Of a stretch of 64,000 bases of DNA, positions 20,557-31,098 are shown one piece after another. The notes under the pieces were generated by a model. The model worked only from the letters and a program-made list of their open reading frames with translations, did not search any database and was not told the DNA's origin. The DNA lies in the NCBI RefSeq assembly GCF_024139115.2, contig NC_085139.1, forward strand, positions 8,279,533-8,343,532, read 5' to 3'. Made by a program: the position numbers and the translations under genes. Every line of letters begins with the position of its first letter. The stretch's first letter is position 1. This stretch comes from Armigeres subalbatus (lineage: Eukaryota > Arthropoda > Insecta > Diptera > Culicidae).

Positions 20557-22644
20557 CTAGTTGACCAGCGCTCGGATGAGCGGGTGTTCGGAGTGGGTAG
20601 CACTTACTATGAAGCTGTCAATCGACTCCTCGATCCTCTGCTGCACTGTCTTGCACCCAGCAGCACGATGCAGCTCGCTGATCCTCGTGTCGTACGAGGC
20701 GTCCAAAATCGTTCGGAGGAATCTGTTCTGCACCACCTGCAGCTTCTTGACGTGGGTTGCAGCGCATGTTCCCCACACCGGCATCGCATAGTTGACCACC
20801 GGAGCGATGATCGCTGTGAAGGTAGCCAGCTTGTTTCGGCGTGATAGACGGGACCGGCGGTTGATCAATGGGTACACCGATTTCAACAGTCCGATACACC
20901 TTCGCTTCAGGATGTCCGTGTGGGAGCGGTAAATCAGTTTGTTGTCTATCGTGACGCCGAGGTATCCGACTTCGTTGGACCACTCAACAGGGCAGCGGTT
21001 TACCCGGATGAAGCAGTCAGGAGGCGGTAGAAGTTTTGGTGATTGTTGATGCCGGAAGAGTATGCTCGCAACTTTTCAAAGTGACCTAAGTAACATTTTT
21101 TCATGATAATTTGAATAGCGCAATAAACAGAATAACATGAAAGCTATTGGTTGCAGTATTCAAATTAAATCCAGAAAAATGTTACTTAGGTCACTTTGAA
21201 AAGTTAAGAGAGTATGGCTTGACTCTTGGCCTCGTTTACCTTTATCTTCCACGATGTGAGGTACGTCACGTATGCTGTTACCCCTTGCTGGAGTCGTGAC
21301 CGGTAGTCCTTCGGTGTCCGCCCGTTGGCTATGATGGCACTGTCGTCGGCGTAGAGCGCTAGGATGCACCCAGCTGGGAGCTGTGGAACATCAGAGGTGT
21401 ACAAGTTGTACAGCATTGGACCCAGAAGGCTGCCTTGGGGAACGCCTGCCGTGATTGCCATGACATCCGATTTCACACCTGAAAGATGGACTTGGAACGT
21501 GCGATTTGACAAATAGTTGCTTACCGTTTTTACGAGGTAGCCTGGAACATTTGCCTGAACCAGTTTGTGCACGAGCCCATCGTGCCATACGTTGTCGAAC
21601 GCCTTTTCGACATCCAGGAGAACCATCGCAGTGTTGTTGGAGAGCGCCTTGTTCCGGAGTATGGTGTTCTCCACACGGACCAGCTGGTGGACGGTGAAGT
21701 GCCCTCATCTGAAGCCGAATTGCACTGGCACGATAATGTTGTGCTCTTCGACATGCGCCATCAGCCGCTGGAGGATGAGCCGCTCTAATAGCTTGCTGAC
21801 TGCCGACAACAACGTGATGGACCTGTAGCTCGTTGGGGCCGTAGGGTCCTTCCCAGGTTTCGGAATGAGGATAACTTTCCTATCTTCCACCTAGTTGGGA
21901 AGTACTTTTCTTCGAAGCACCTGGAGAAGATTGCTGCGAGGTGGCGGAATGCCTTTCCAGAAAGTTTCTTCAAAACTAAGTTGAAGATAGCGTCGTTTCC
22001 GGGAGCCTTCATGTTCTTACCGCGTTTGACTGCAGCTCGAACTTCGTCCTCTGTCACGCGATCAACAGGTGACCGGGCGTCCTCTTGCTCAAGTTGGTTG
22101 ATGGTGTGCTGTACCGCTGATTCGTGGGGACTCGTCATATCAGCACCGAGGTTGTGTACCTCGACGAGCTTGCTGTGAATTTTGCCAGAGCGGATGCCGG
22201 GCGTTCAGATCACCAGCCACCACGAATCCTGGTTTGGCGGAGAGCTTTTGCAGGTCTTCAGCGAAGAGTGTCGACGTGCCATCGGTGTCCAAACATTGTC
22301 TGGGCATGTAGACAGCAAACAATAGGACGTCTCCATGGAGGGCGTGGATCTTCACGCCAATTGTCTCGATGACGCTTGTCTTCGGATGAGGAAGTATTTG
22401 GTAGCGGATGCCTTGCTTAACAAGTACCGCCACGCCGCCTCCAGATGAATTGGGCCGATCTAGCCTGATCACGGTGTGATTTGGGGAGCGAGAAGTTAGT
22501 TGATGGGTTGAGCCGGGTCTCAGTGATCACTCCTACGTCGATATTTTGTTGGGCAAGGAAATTGCCCAACTCAATCTTTTTCGCCCTTACAGAGCGAGCG
22601 TTCCAATTGGCGATGCGGATGCAGTGGGGCTCAATTGACCCCAT
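20557..22644 (-). pseudogene. Jockey-B ORF2, endonuclease deleted, reverse transcriptase interrupted
   Basis: Starts MGSIEPHCIRIANWNARSV at 22644. The endonuclease N-half is present (NWNARS, TETRLNPS, AGDLNARHPLWQN) but breaks off near 22180, where the sequence jumps directly to the RT linker (NLGADMTSPHESAVQ). By comparison with Jockey-A2 about 0.75 kb is missing, including the catalytic SDH end. The RT then shows DVEKAFDNVWHDGL, AGVPQGSLLGP and YADDSAII. A MITE at 21065-21208 interrupts it after KSQAIL. The C-terminus ends HPLIRALVN. Additional phase changes occur near 22470, 21890 and 21700. Confidence 0.75.
21065..21208. mobile_element. 144-bp palindromic MITE inside Jockey-B, 8-bp TSD
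   Basis: Two 31-nt arms (21070-21100 and 21175-21205) are near-perfect inverted copies beginning aacttttcaaagtgacc. Direct copies of agagtatg flank the element at 21057-21064 and 21209-21216. Conceptually removing the insert plus one copy restores an open Jockey RT frame across the join, which supports the exact boundaries. An 8-bp TSD fits the hAT superfamily. There is no coding capacity. Confidence 0.85.
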
Positions 22645-23887
22645 ACTTGCACACCATATAGCCCTGGGACATCGACCTGGTCCGATTTGGTCTTGCACCG
22701 CAGCATTCTCCCGTGGAATTCTGTAAAGATAGCCCACAGCTCGGCTGAACTGTAGAGCTCCTCTTTGCCAACCTCGGGTGAGGTATCGACTGGTGGTGCA
22801 CTCTGATTCACACCTGCCCTGGTGCGGGGATCGATGTGACGATGGATGGTCCCGGTGTTGATCGTGGTTCGAGGGTTCACGAATTTCGGCTCTTCTGCTG
22901 CTACCGGCTTGTTCGGTAACGCTGGAAAGTTGTCCGGAGTAAAAGCAGGTGCAACTGCTCGCTTGTTAACCACCTTCTGGCCGGGGTGGTTCTTCGTGGT
23001 TGTTTGTTGCCGTATGTGCTGGTACTCGGCACGCTTGGGACAGCTACGGTCCGTAGCTGGGTGAGCGCCGCAACAGTTGGCGCAGCGCTTGGTGCTGGCT
23101 TCTTTAGACGGACACTTTTCCGTGCTGTGGTTCTCCCCACAGTTGTTGCACCTGCTCTTCAGGTGGCAGTTCCGCGTTCCGTGGCCATGATACAGGCAGT
23201 TCATGCACTGCGTCACATCGGCCCGCTTGTTTCGGTAGGCTTCCCACCGCACTATGATTTGGCCAATCTGCTTGATCTCGCGCAGCTTCAGCAAGGTGGT
23301 GGACCCTTCGCGAAGTGAATCAAGTAGAAGGCCTCGTCTAGAGCTGCACATTCGCCTTTCCTCTTGATAATGTGCGCGGCCTGCGCATCAAGTTTGTGCT
23401 CCAATTTCAGCCGATGTAGCAGCACTTCCGGAGCCACTAACGGTAGTCCCCGAAGCACAACCCGGTAGGGTCGGTCGGATGGCTTGTCGTGCGTGTAGTA
23501 TTCGAAGCCGCACTGCTCGAGTACCTTACGCACCTTCGTCACGTCGTCATCGGAGGCACAGTGAATCTTCGTACCAAATCGGGTGATTTTGTACGAGAGC
23601 TTAGCGTCGCACGATTCTATTTTACCCGCTAGGGTTGTGAAATCCACGTTTTTCACAACCAGGGGTGGTTGCTTCTTCGCGCCGGGTGTTCCCGGAATCG
23701 AAACGACCGGTTTCGACTTGGAGGAATGGGCCTCGTTTTCGTTTGCTAGAGTGCTGAACGTGTTATTGTTCAGCAGTTGGCGTTTGAGTTGCTTGCCATC
23801 GATGATAGCCACCGGGTCGGTCTTCTTCCGCTTGTGCTTCCTTTCCGTGGAAGCAGCCGCATCGTACGGAATCTCCTCCGTCTCCAT
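22587..23887 (-). pseudogene. Jockey-B ORF1, gag-like CCHC protein (one frameshift)
   Basis: Begins METEEIPYDAAASTERKHKR. About 200 residues are open to 23288, including a pre-knuckle region ending FYLIHFAKG. After one frameshift near 23300 the frame continues through VRWEAYRNKRADVTQC, three CCHC-type knuckles (CMNCLYHGHGTRNC, CNNCGENHSTEKC, CANCCGAHPATDRSC) and a proline-rich tail. The end overlaps ORF2 by about 58 nt. It is similar in plan to Jockey-A ORF1 but clearly a different family. Expected role is RNA binding in the retrotransposition particle. Confidence 0.75.
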
Positions 23888-24000
23888 CTGCCGTTGGAAA
23901 AAACAGTAGTAAATCTCGGAGAAATCGCTTTTTTATCACGAGAGCGCAACCAGAGCCTAGCGTGGCGAGCGAGCATGACGCGCGCACGCGAAACACGGGG

Positions 24001-24008
24001 CTTTTATA
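24001..24008 (-). promoter_or_regulatory. TATA module at the 5' end of Jockey-B
   Basis: TATAAAAG lies about 28 nt inside the inserted element. It is followed by the GC-rich block and gcgcgcgtcat shared with the promoter modules of unit C. The element copy therefore begins upstream of its own TATA box, which is unusual for a non-LTR element with a start-site-internal promoter. Confidence 0.5.
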
Positions 24009-24049
24009 CACAGGAAAACGAAAGAGCGCGTGCGAGCGCCACACGCGCC

Positions 24050-25160
24050 GTGTAGAGCAGTTTTCTTATAACCAATAAAGATGGCTCATTAGTCCCTCCT
24101 CTTTGTTGTCCGGTATGACTGCAAATATTGTGTAATCGTCAAACACTCACCAAAGGGGCGTAGCTACAGGTTCAACTTTATTGATTACAAGAAAGCAGCT
24201 CTTCCGCGCGCGCGAGCCATTTCGTTCGAGATGTCGCGGAGACCAGACCATGGAACCACCTTCGGCATCGGCGGAGCTCCTACCGGAAATTTTATTCCCG
24301 GCGATGGTGTGGGTCGCGCGGTCGTCGTCGTTAGCATCAACAGCACTCGAATGGAATTTTCTTGCGTGTCTCTACGATGGCGGATATGGTGGTGTTTATT
24401 TCTGCAACGGTTGCGTCTGAAGTGTCATCAGTGAAAGCAGCTCTTAAGTCATAATTTGAGGCGAGACGAATTTTGATCAAAGTTCATATTAATCGCTTGG
24501 TGATGGCTGATAGTTTCCGTCGGTGGCGGAATCACGACCGTGCGTCAGGGACGCTACAAAAATTTATTCGCATGGATAACATCAATACCAGTGAAATTTC
24601 CCCTCGAGATTATTATTTTAGTAGATAGACTGCTACTTGTTTCAGGTTTAATTTCCATCCATGCAAATACATTTTGCAGATTCTCCTTCTGCTGCACGCT
24701 CTTCATTCCCACCGATGGCGTAGGTAGCGCTCGTCACAGGATCGTTGCGACAGAGAATCCAACGATGGCAATGTGTTGCAGTGTACCGGTAGAACCATAG
24801 AGCCAGCATCTGCATTTGAGTGAAATACTCTTGTGATATTCTGACTATCGAATGGTTGCTGTTGTGTTGGTGATTAGAAATCCGCATGATCTGAAATCTG
24901 TCCTTTTCAGGGCATTAAATTTTTCATTGGAGGAATTTGGTTATTTGGTAAATTCATGAGATTGTTGCAATAAATCGGCAGCAGTAACGCAAAAATTCAT
25001 GAGATTCAATCCATCATTCGACTTCTGCAGAGTAAGTGATTAAAATCCATCGAAAGGAAAAAGACGCTATTAGCGTTTGAAATCTATCCTAATTTCGAGA
25101 CGGTCTCGAATTTGGAAATTTCCGTTTACACCCTGTATCTGAGTCTTCCCTTAGACGGTG
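24050..25160 (-). repeat. Units B', D2' and C2' of the right arm
   Basis: Reverse-complement partner of 7965-9070. Shared markers include caataaagatggctcattag, aagtgtcatcagtgaaagca, gcgtcagaaggag-type sequence and tttcattggaggaatttgg. Small indels and substitutions show it diverged from the left copy. No gene. Confidence 0.65.
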
Positions 25161-25766
25161 GTGGTCCTGAAAAGAACCGATTAATTTCCACTTATGTGCC
25201 TCATCAACAGCACGACGTTGATTGCCAGATTCAATGATGCTGTTGGGAACATGGATGAAAAGATGTACTGTTGTTGCCACGACCGCCACCACCACCTGAC
25301 GAAAAATTTCATCCGCATCATGACTCATAAATCTCAATCAACGAGCCTCCCGTGCGAACGAAATCGTCCGTTCTCCGTGACATGCAGAATGAAAATGACG
25401 CGCGCACGCGAAACACGGGGCTTTTTATACACAAGAAAAACAAAGCAGTGGATCAAAAGGCCCGTACGTTACTGCAATCTGATGTCCGTGTTGGGGATTT
25501 ATGAACGGGATTGAATTTTTCACCCGGTTTGGAAAGAAATAACATTTTCAATAGTTTAACGTTGATAATCAATAGTATCAATAGAATTGGCAAATTGCTG
25601 GAGAGTTTCCGAATCGATTGATAAGCAAATGTCGAAAATCCATCGAAAGATAAAGACGCTATTACCGTTTGAAATCTTACATGATTTCGTGACGGTCCCC
25701 AATTTGGAAATTTTCATTTTGCACCCTGTATCTGAGGCTTCCCCTTAGACGTAGTTTACGTCAAAA

Positions 25767-26040
25767 GTGTGACATAGGGGGCAGGGGGGGTTGAAAATGC
25801 CCAATTTTTGCGTTACGTAATTAAAGGATCTTCCCTTAAGGTGACTCGGGGAGGCACTACACACCGTGTTATTTTTCCTATCTTTTGTCTCTTTCTAACA
25901 TTGTCACCTCGTAATTTTGGAGTGGCGTATTTCGGTTTTCAGTTGTTTGATGTAACTGTAAATGTATCAGCATGTAGATTGCGAGTAAGCACGCGCCAGT
26001 GATACTTTTTCAAAATCATATTTGTTGTAGAAAAAAAATA
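25767..26040. other. Spacer beyond the right palindrome edge
   Basis: About 270 bp starting gtgtgacatagggggcaggg. It shows no match to the units described here and marks where the palindromic homology stops. A 64-residue frame (25808-26002) shows no recognisable motif. Confidence 0.4.
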
Positions 26041-27357
26041 AGCATTAATGATAATCAATAGTATCAATAGAATTGGCAAATTGCTGAAGGGTTTCCGAAT
26101 CGATTGATAAGCAAATGTCGAAAATAAGATAAAGACGCTATTAGCGTTTGAAATCTATCCTAATTTTTGTGACAGTCTCGAATTTGGAAATTTCCGTTTA
26201 AACCCTGTATCCCCTTAGACGAAGTTTACGTCAAAAAATCTGTAGCAAACATCAATACTGACGCCATACAATTTTTTTCAGTCATAATGCGAAACAATTG
26301 TTTGCATGGTCTCCTTCCAATACTTGCTTGGGATTCAACTACCGACGTTAGCGTTGCGCTTTGAAAAAAGTTTATCTCGGAACCGATTTCTTTTTCAATC
26401 AACAGGAAAAATACAAAATTAGTCTCGCGGGAAAATTTCATGTTGTGCCGACAACATCAAAATCGTTGCAAACGCCACATTAGTGAATAAATGCTTGAAC
26501 CGGCACTAATGCTATGATTCCGCTACTGATGCCAAACAATTATGCTTTGTTCTATGAAGAAAGTTCGTCTAATATCAACATTCTCAATCACTAAAATCAT
26601 ACAACTCCGAATTACGCTAGAAAATTTCACCGAAGAATTTTCCAGTTCCTAACGGTTGCACTTTAGGAAAATTATTTCAACTTAACCTTCCTCCCAAATA
26701 TAATGATGGTCCTGAAAAGAACCGATTAATTGCCACTTATGTACCTTATCAGCAGCCACTGGGCTGCGCGACCGCCATCCGATGATTCGGCTCAACGAAC
26801 GCCGTCGATTGCCAGATCCGCCGAAGATGGGACATGGATGAAAATGATGTGCTGCTGCTTCCACGACCGCCACCACCACTGACCGAAAAAAATCATCCGC
26901 ACCACCACACCGCTGAGACAGCCGTTGTCACTGGGACCGCTTCTGGACACCTTGGTCCGCTCGCCGTGACATCCAGAATGAAAATGACGCGCGCACGCGA
27001 AACACGGGGCTTTTTATACACAGGGAAAACGAAGCAGTGGATCAAAAAGCCCGTACCTTACTGCAATCTGATGTCCGTGTTGGGGATTTATGAACGGAAT
27101 TGAATTTTTCACCCAGTTTGGAAAGAAACAACATTTTCAATAGTTTAACGTTGATAATCAATAGTATCAATAGAATTGGCAAATTGCTGGAGAGTTTCCG
27201 AATCTATTGATAAGCAAATTTCGAAAATCCATCGAAAGATAAAGACGCTATTAGCGTTTGAAATCTATCCTAATTTCGTGACGGTCTCGAATTTGGAAAT
27301 TTCCGTTTTACACCCTGTATCTGAGTCTTCCCCTTAGACGTAGTTTACGTCAAAAAA
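26041..27357 (-). repeat. Additional C-type repeat units outside the palindrome
   Basis: Two more C-like segments in the same orientation as the right arm: 26041-26235 and 26960-27357. The second holds a complete promoter module (minus-strand TATAAAAAG at 27010-27018) and the gacgtagtttacgtcaaaaa edge. Between them, 26235-26690 is AT-rich without a gene. The stretch 26690-26960 resembles the segment near 7880-7960 (cttaaccttcctcccaaata and ggtcctgaaaagaaccgatt). Confidence 0.6.
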
Positions 27358-27372
27358 TGATTTTGAAACCAT

Positions 27373-27890
27373 GCGGGGTGAGATGCGCCAGTGGATGGGT
27401 TAAAACGCGCATGTGCTTATCGTACTGATTTTCATTTTAATTGCCTACATTAAGGCAATTAACCGAATGTTTCTGCTGTTTCGGTCATACGAAATGAGCA
27501 TGGGCGTAATGCCCCACACCGACCTCAGAAGTTTGAAGGCCCATAAAATCGTTTTAAAACCATTTTTGACGACGATTTCGTGTGGAACATAAAGAACACG
27601 AGTAAGCAGCATGGCTCATGGCTCAATTATTAATTTATCAATGTATAACAGCGACAGAAAGACTAAATTCCACCGAGCTACAATTGCATCAAAACACGCA
27701 AAATGGTTTTTCGAGTTTTTCATGTATAACTAGAGAAAAATCATGAAATATATGTATCCAATGGCAATATTTTTCATTGCTTTATCGTATAGACTATTGA
27801 AAATAATCAAAATGGGGATATTTAACCTTATTCAGGGGTGGCGCGTTTTAACCCCTATGGGCGTGCTACCCCCACTTCCCCTACATATAC
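27373..27890. mobile_element. Inverted-repeat element around 0.5 kb
   Basis: The left end has ggggtgagatgcgcc..gggttaaaacgcgc. The right end carries the complement of ggggttaaaacgcgccacccc. The arms are imperfect and boundaries are approximate. The interior is AT-rich with no coding motif. A related terminus occurs near 13830. Confidence 0.45.
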
Positions 27891-28202
27891 GATTTGTAGC
27901 ATCCCGCGAGAGACTTTTTTCGCAATTTGTCATGATAGAGAACTGATTCGGGAGGCTATACCCCATGATAAATTTCTTTTAGAAAGCTCCAAATGTGGGG
28001 AGCACTGGCTCTGATGATGCATTTCAACTTGTTCTGCACAGCTGTGCAGTATCCAACACGAAATGAGCAAAACCAAAGCGAGAATTACCATTTTTCTGGG
28101 CTGCCTATCCGATTCTGTTTTTTCGCACTTGTATACAAGTTTGATAAATTTGTTATCATGGCTTGTTATGATTCGGAACAGTTTTTGCCTCTCTTTTATC
28201 GT

Positions 28203-28459
28203 TGTTCGTTATCTATTTAGAGCGATTTCTGCAAACCCTGTGCAGCGAGCTAGCAGTATTTGCCAGAGGCTGCCAAAAGGCACAAGTTTTCAAAATTGTG
28301 GCGAAAGAACAGTGCGTCCGCGAAAAAGATTTGCGCGTGTACTTTGAGAATAAAAGTTTGTTGCATCGTGCCATCGGAAAAGAAATGTGGGGAATCACGA
28401 ACTCGACGGTGTATGATGTCATAAAGTGGTTCGAAGAACAACTGACTGTTAATCGGTAG
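28203..28459 (+). pseudogene. Fragment resembling a Tc1/mariner-type helix-turn-helix
   Basis: An 85-residue open frame contains REKDLRVYFENKSLLHR followed by ITNSTVYDVIKWFEEQL. This looks like the paired-type DNA-binding HTH of Tc1/mariner transposases, in which a recognition helix (NSTVYDVIKWF) precedes a linker. The sequence after the stop near 28459 continues with a basic stretch in other frames. No DDE/D catalytic core is seen nearby. Resemblance is by motif shape only, so confidence is modest. Confidence 0.35.
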
Positions 28460-28479
28460 TAGAGATCCTGAACCAAGCC

Positions 28480-28727
28480 GTCAGGTCAACGCAATGGATC
28501 ACAAACACGTGGTTAGAAGATAAAAGCATGTGTTAATGCAACAAAATCGTCAATTCTGAGGCCGTGCAGAACCTTATTCTTTATTATTGAGACTTTCAAC
28601 ACGAGGCTGGCTGGGGTTAAGGGCAAGGTTTGCGCAGTCGAATGTAAAGGCGAAATAAATTAAATGAATGATTCCAAAATTTATTTTAATTGTTTCTTTT
28701 TACTCCCTGAGAATTTGATGATAATAG
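28480..28727. other. Unassigned AT-rich interval
   Basis: Sequence between the HTH-like fragment and the CCCAGGTAACC element. No repeat partner in this window and no supported coding sequence. Confidence 0.3.
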
Positions 28728-28992
28728 CCCAGGTAACCAATAAGCATTAAAGTTAGCACTATAGTAGCATTATACTGGCATTCCATATGCTCCATGCTGT
28801 ATATAAGCAGGGTGTCTACTACCTGGAAAAACCTGGAAAACCTGGAATTATCAGGGAATTTCTCCCCACCTGGAAAAAACCTGGAATTATCAGGGAATCC
28901 CTGACATAATCAGGGGAATTTCAATACCCGGTGATCATGAGTGAAATTCTCGCAAAAGATGAAAAAAATCCTTAAAAATATTTGAATAAATA

Positions 28993-29172
28993 GGGGGAAA
29001 GACGGCTTTGGCAGGTTTTGTTCTATTATTGGCAGGGGGGTTTTTGTCGACCAAATTTTATGAAATTTGGCCACAATATTCTTTGATATGCAAAGAAGGT
29101 TTAGGCCAAATTCATAAAAAACCCCCCTGCCAATAATAGAACAAAACCTGCCAAAGCCGTCATTCTTCCCCC
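28993..29172. mobile_element. TA-flanked palindromic MITE, copy 4
   Basis: Best-preserved copy of the family: arms GGGGGAAAGACGGCTTTGG and its near complement at the right, with TA at 28991-28992 and 29173-29174. It sits outside the palindrome complex, so the family was independently mobile. Confidence 0.75.
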
Positions 29173-30211
29173 TATACCAATCAAATCTATTAAAAATGTA
29201 GTGAACGTTAATGGATCGTTGTTCCGCCAAAAACGTTTTGCCATTTTCTAAAGAATTCCTGGATAATTTCCGAAGCTATTCTTGGTGAAATATAGGAATT
29301 TATTCGGGAAATCAATTAAGGATTGCTTTGTAAATTCTTTTGAGTATCCCCTCGGAAATTTTTATGGAATATTTAAAAATTCTAAATTAGTTAGGATTTT
29401 TTAAAGCAATTCCTGGAGGAAATACCGAAGGAATTTCGGGATCATGTTTCCAAGGAATTATTCAAAGAAATCACTAAAAGAGTGTTCATAAAAATGATTA
29501 GCAATTTTCTCAATTATTTCTGGAGGAATTTCCAAGATAAAAATCGAAAAGAATTCCCGGAGCAATTTCAGGAGTTTCTAAAGGTATTCTCGAAGTATTT
29601 CTAAAATATTCTTAAAAGCCAAATATCCGGAAAAAACTCCTCCAAGTTTTCCTTAAGATACTTCTGAATGAGTTCCTAAAAAATCCCAAGGAATTCCAAA
29701 AAAAATATCCGAAGAATTTTCCGAAGGTTTTTACAGTAAAGCAGTAATAGAACGCTAGTGGCGCTGTAACCATTGAAATTATTCTGCCGAAATTTGCTTC
29801 AATAAGCTTAATAGCCTATTCAGATTACGATTAGATTATTTATCGTAATAAATATCGTGTTAAAGTGGAAAAATTAATTTATGGAGATGGCATCAGGTTA
29901 TTGTTTATCATGATACTTATGATCATTAATGGCGTAATCTGAATAGGCTATAACTTTGTCGTTTAACACTTATAGTACCGGTACCTTGGCTGCTAGGTTC
30001 AAGCAAACTAGATGTTGGTCACGCGAACAGGTATAAGGACCCTAAGCATAGGATTAGGCATAAAGGATTTTAAGGCATAGGATTTTAGGCATAAAGGATT
30101 TTAAGCATAATATACCCCAAAACAGCCCACGACATAAAGGAAGGTATTTTTGTATCAACACATTTCCTGAAGGAGTTTTCGTAAGAAGTTCTCAAGGATT
30201 TCCTGAAGAAA

Positions 30212-30353
30212 TCTAGACTAACATTTGAAAAGGGCGTAACAGCCAAAATTTATTCCTTCTGATCCTTCGTCTACATACATAGCTTTATATGTAGACAAAG
30301 AATCAGAAGGAATAATTTTTGGCTGTTACGCCCTTTTCAAATGTTGGTCTAGA
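30212..30353. repeat. 142-bp near-perfect palindrome (MITE)
   Basis: Arms of about 65 nt run inward from tctagactaacatttgaaaa and return as its complement ending ..ttggtctaga, around a 12-nt loop near 30280. Probably a small foldback MITE. Flanks give no clear duplication. Confidence 0.65.
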
Positions 30354-30521
30354 AATTCCCAAACATATTTCCGGAACATTTCCTTAAGAAGTTTTCTTAA
30401 GTTTCTTTAAAAGAAAAACAGCTGAAATAAAATTCAAAGAGCAAACTTAACCAATATCTGAAGTATTTTATAAAGGTATTTCCGAGGGATTTTCAAAAGA
30501 CATTTTCGAACACACACCTAA

Positions 30522-30599
30522 ACTGCCGTGAATCGCATATTTGTCCCATATGAATAGGAAACCCAGCAAAGATGGGACAGATATGCGATTCACGGCAGT
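30522..30599. mobile_element. 78-bp palindromic MITE (ACTGCCGTGAATCGCATAT family)
   Basis: Perfect terminal arms ACTGCCGTGAATCGCATAT and the complement, with internal tgtcccat/atgggaca. Very short and without coding capacity. Confidence 0.6.
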
Positions 30600-30939
30600 A
30601 AAGGACCTTAAGAAAAATCGTAAAGGAATCGCCAAATGCATCTCTAAAGGAATTTCCGAACCATTTCCTTTAGATGTTTTCTAAAGTTTTAGCAATGAAA
30701 TTTTCTAATTAAATCCGGAGGATTTTCCGATGGAATCTATGGAGAAATTTTTAAAGGAATACCTGGAGGAATTTCCTTGTGATTCCTGAAGGAATTTTGA
30801 TTGAATGGCTTAAGCAATTTCTGGGTGAAATTGCGAAGGAATTCCTGGAGGAATTTCTAAAGTAATTTACAACATTGTTTTTGTGAAGCCACCAAAATAT
30901 TCTTTAAAATAATATTTTTCGCAATATTTACTTTTTGCC

Positions 30940-31060
30940 TTTCTCGTATACGAAGTATACGTAAAGGCTATAGGATCACTTCAAAACCGAACTTTTGATA
31001 GAAGGCTCGGAGACCCATAGTGTTATATACCAATCGACTCAGTTCGACGAATCGAGGTGA

Positions 31061-31098
<38 letters not shown>

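Larger units (their letters stand above)
20335..24035 (-). mobile_element. Jockey-clade non-LTR retrotransposon, family B
   Basis: Distinct from Jockey-A. It is bounded by a 14-bp target-site duplication GCGCCACACGCGCC at 20321-20334 and 24036-24049. The empty site is visible in the left arm near 9060-9075 as a related GC-rich stretch. On the minus strand it begins with a TATA-containing 5' region, then ORF1, ORF2, AATAAAG near 20354 and a short A-tract at 20335. It carries a 144-bp MITE in the RT and an internal deletion of the endonuclease. Not autonomous. Confidence 0.85.
14013..25766 (-). repeat. Right arm of the giant palindrome
   Basis: Inverted copy of 6164-11209: E' (14013-14985), A' (19144-19600), D' (19600-19830), C3' (19830-20245), B-end' (20245-20334), B' (24050-24500), D2' (24500-25020), C2' (25020-25160), spacer, C1' (25370-25766). 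Removing Jockey-A2 and Jockey-B with their duplications leaves about 3.86 kb, close to the left arm. A roughly 90-bp segment near 25205-25310 is missing from the left arm. The outer edge is gacgtagtttacgtcaaaa, the complement of the left edge. Confidence 0.8.

Noticed and set aside
6164..25766. Palindrome as an assembly artefact
   Set aside because: Arms differ by scattered substitutions, indels and different insertions (A3 only left; A2 and B only right), which a mirrored misassembly would not produce. Not fully excluded without reads.
1..27360. Telomeric HeT-A/TART-like arrays of Jockey elements
   Set aside because: The Jockey copies lie in opposite orientations, have target duplications and sit inside other repeats. 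Telomeric arrays should be head to tail in one direction.
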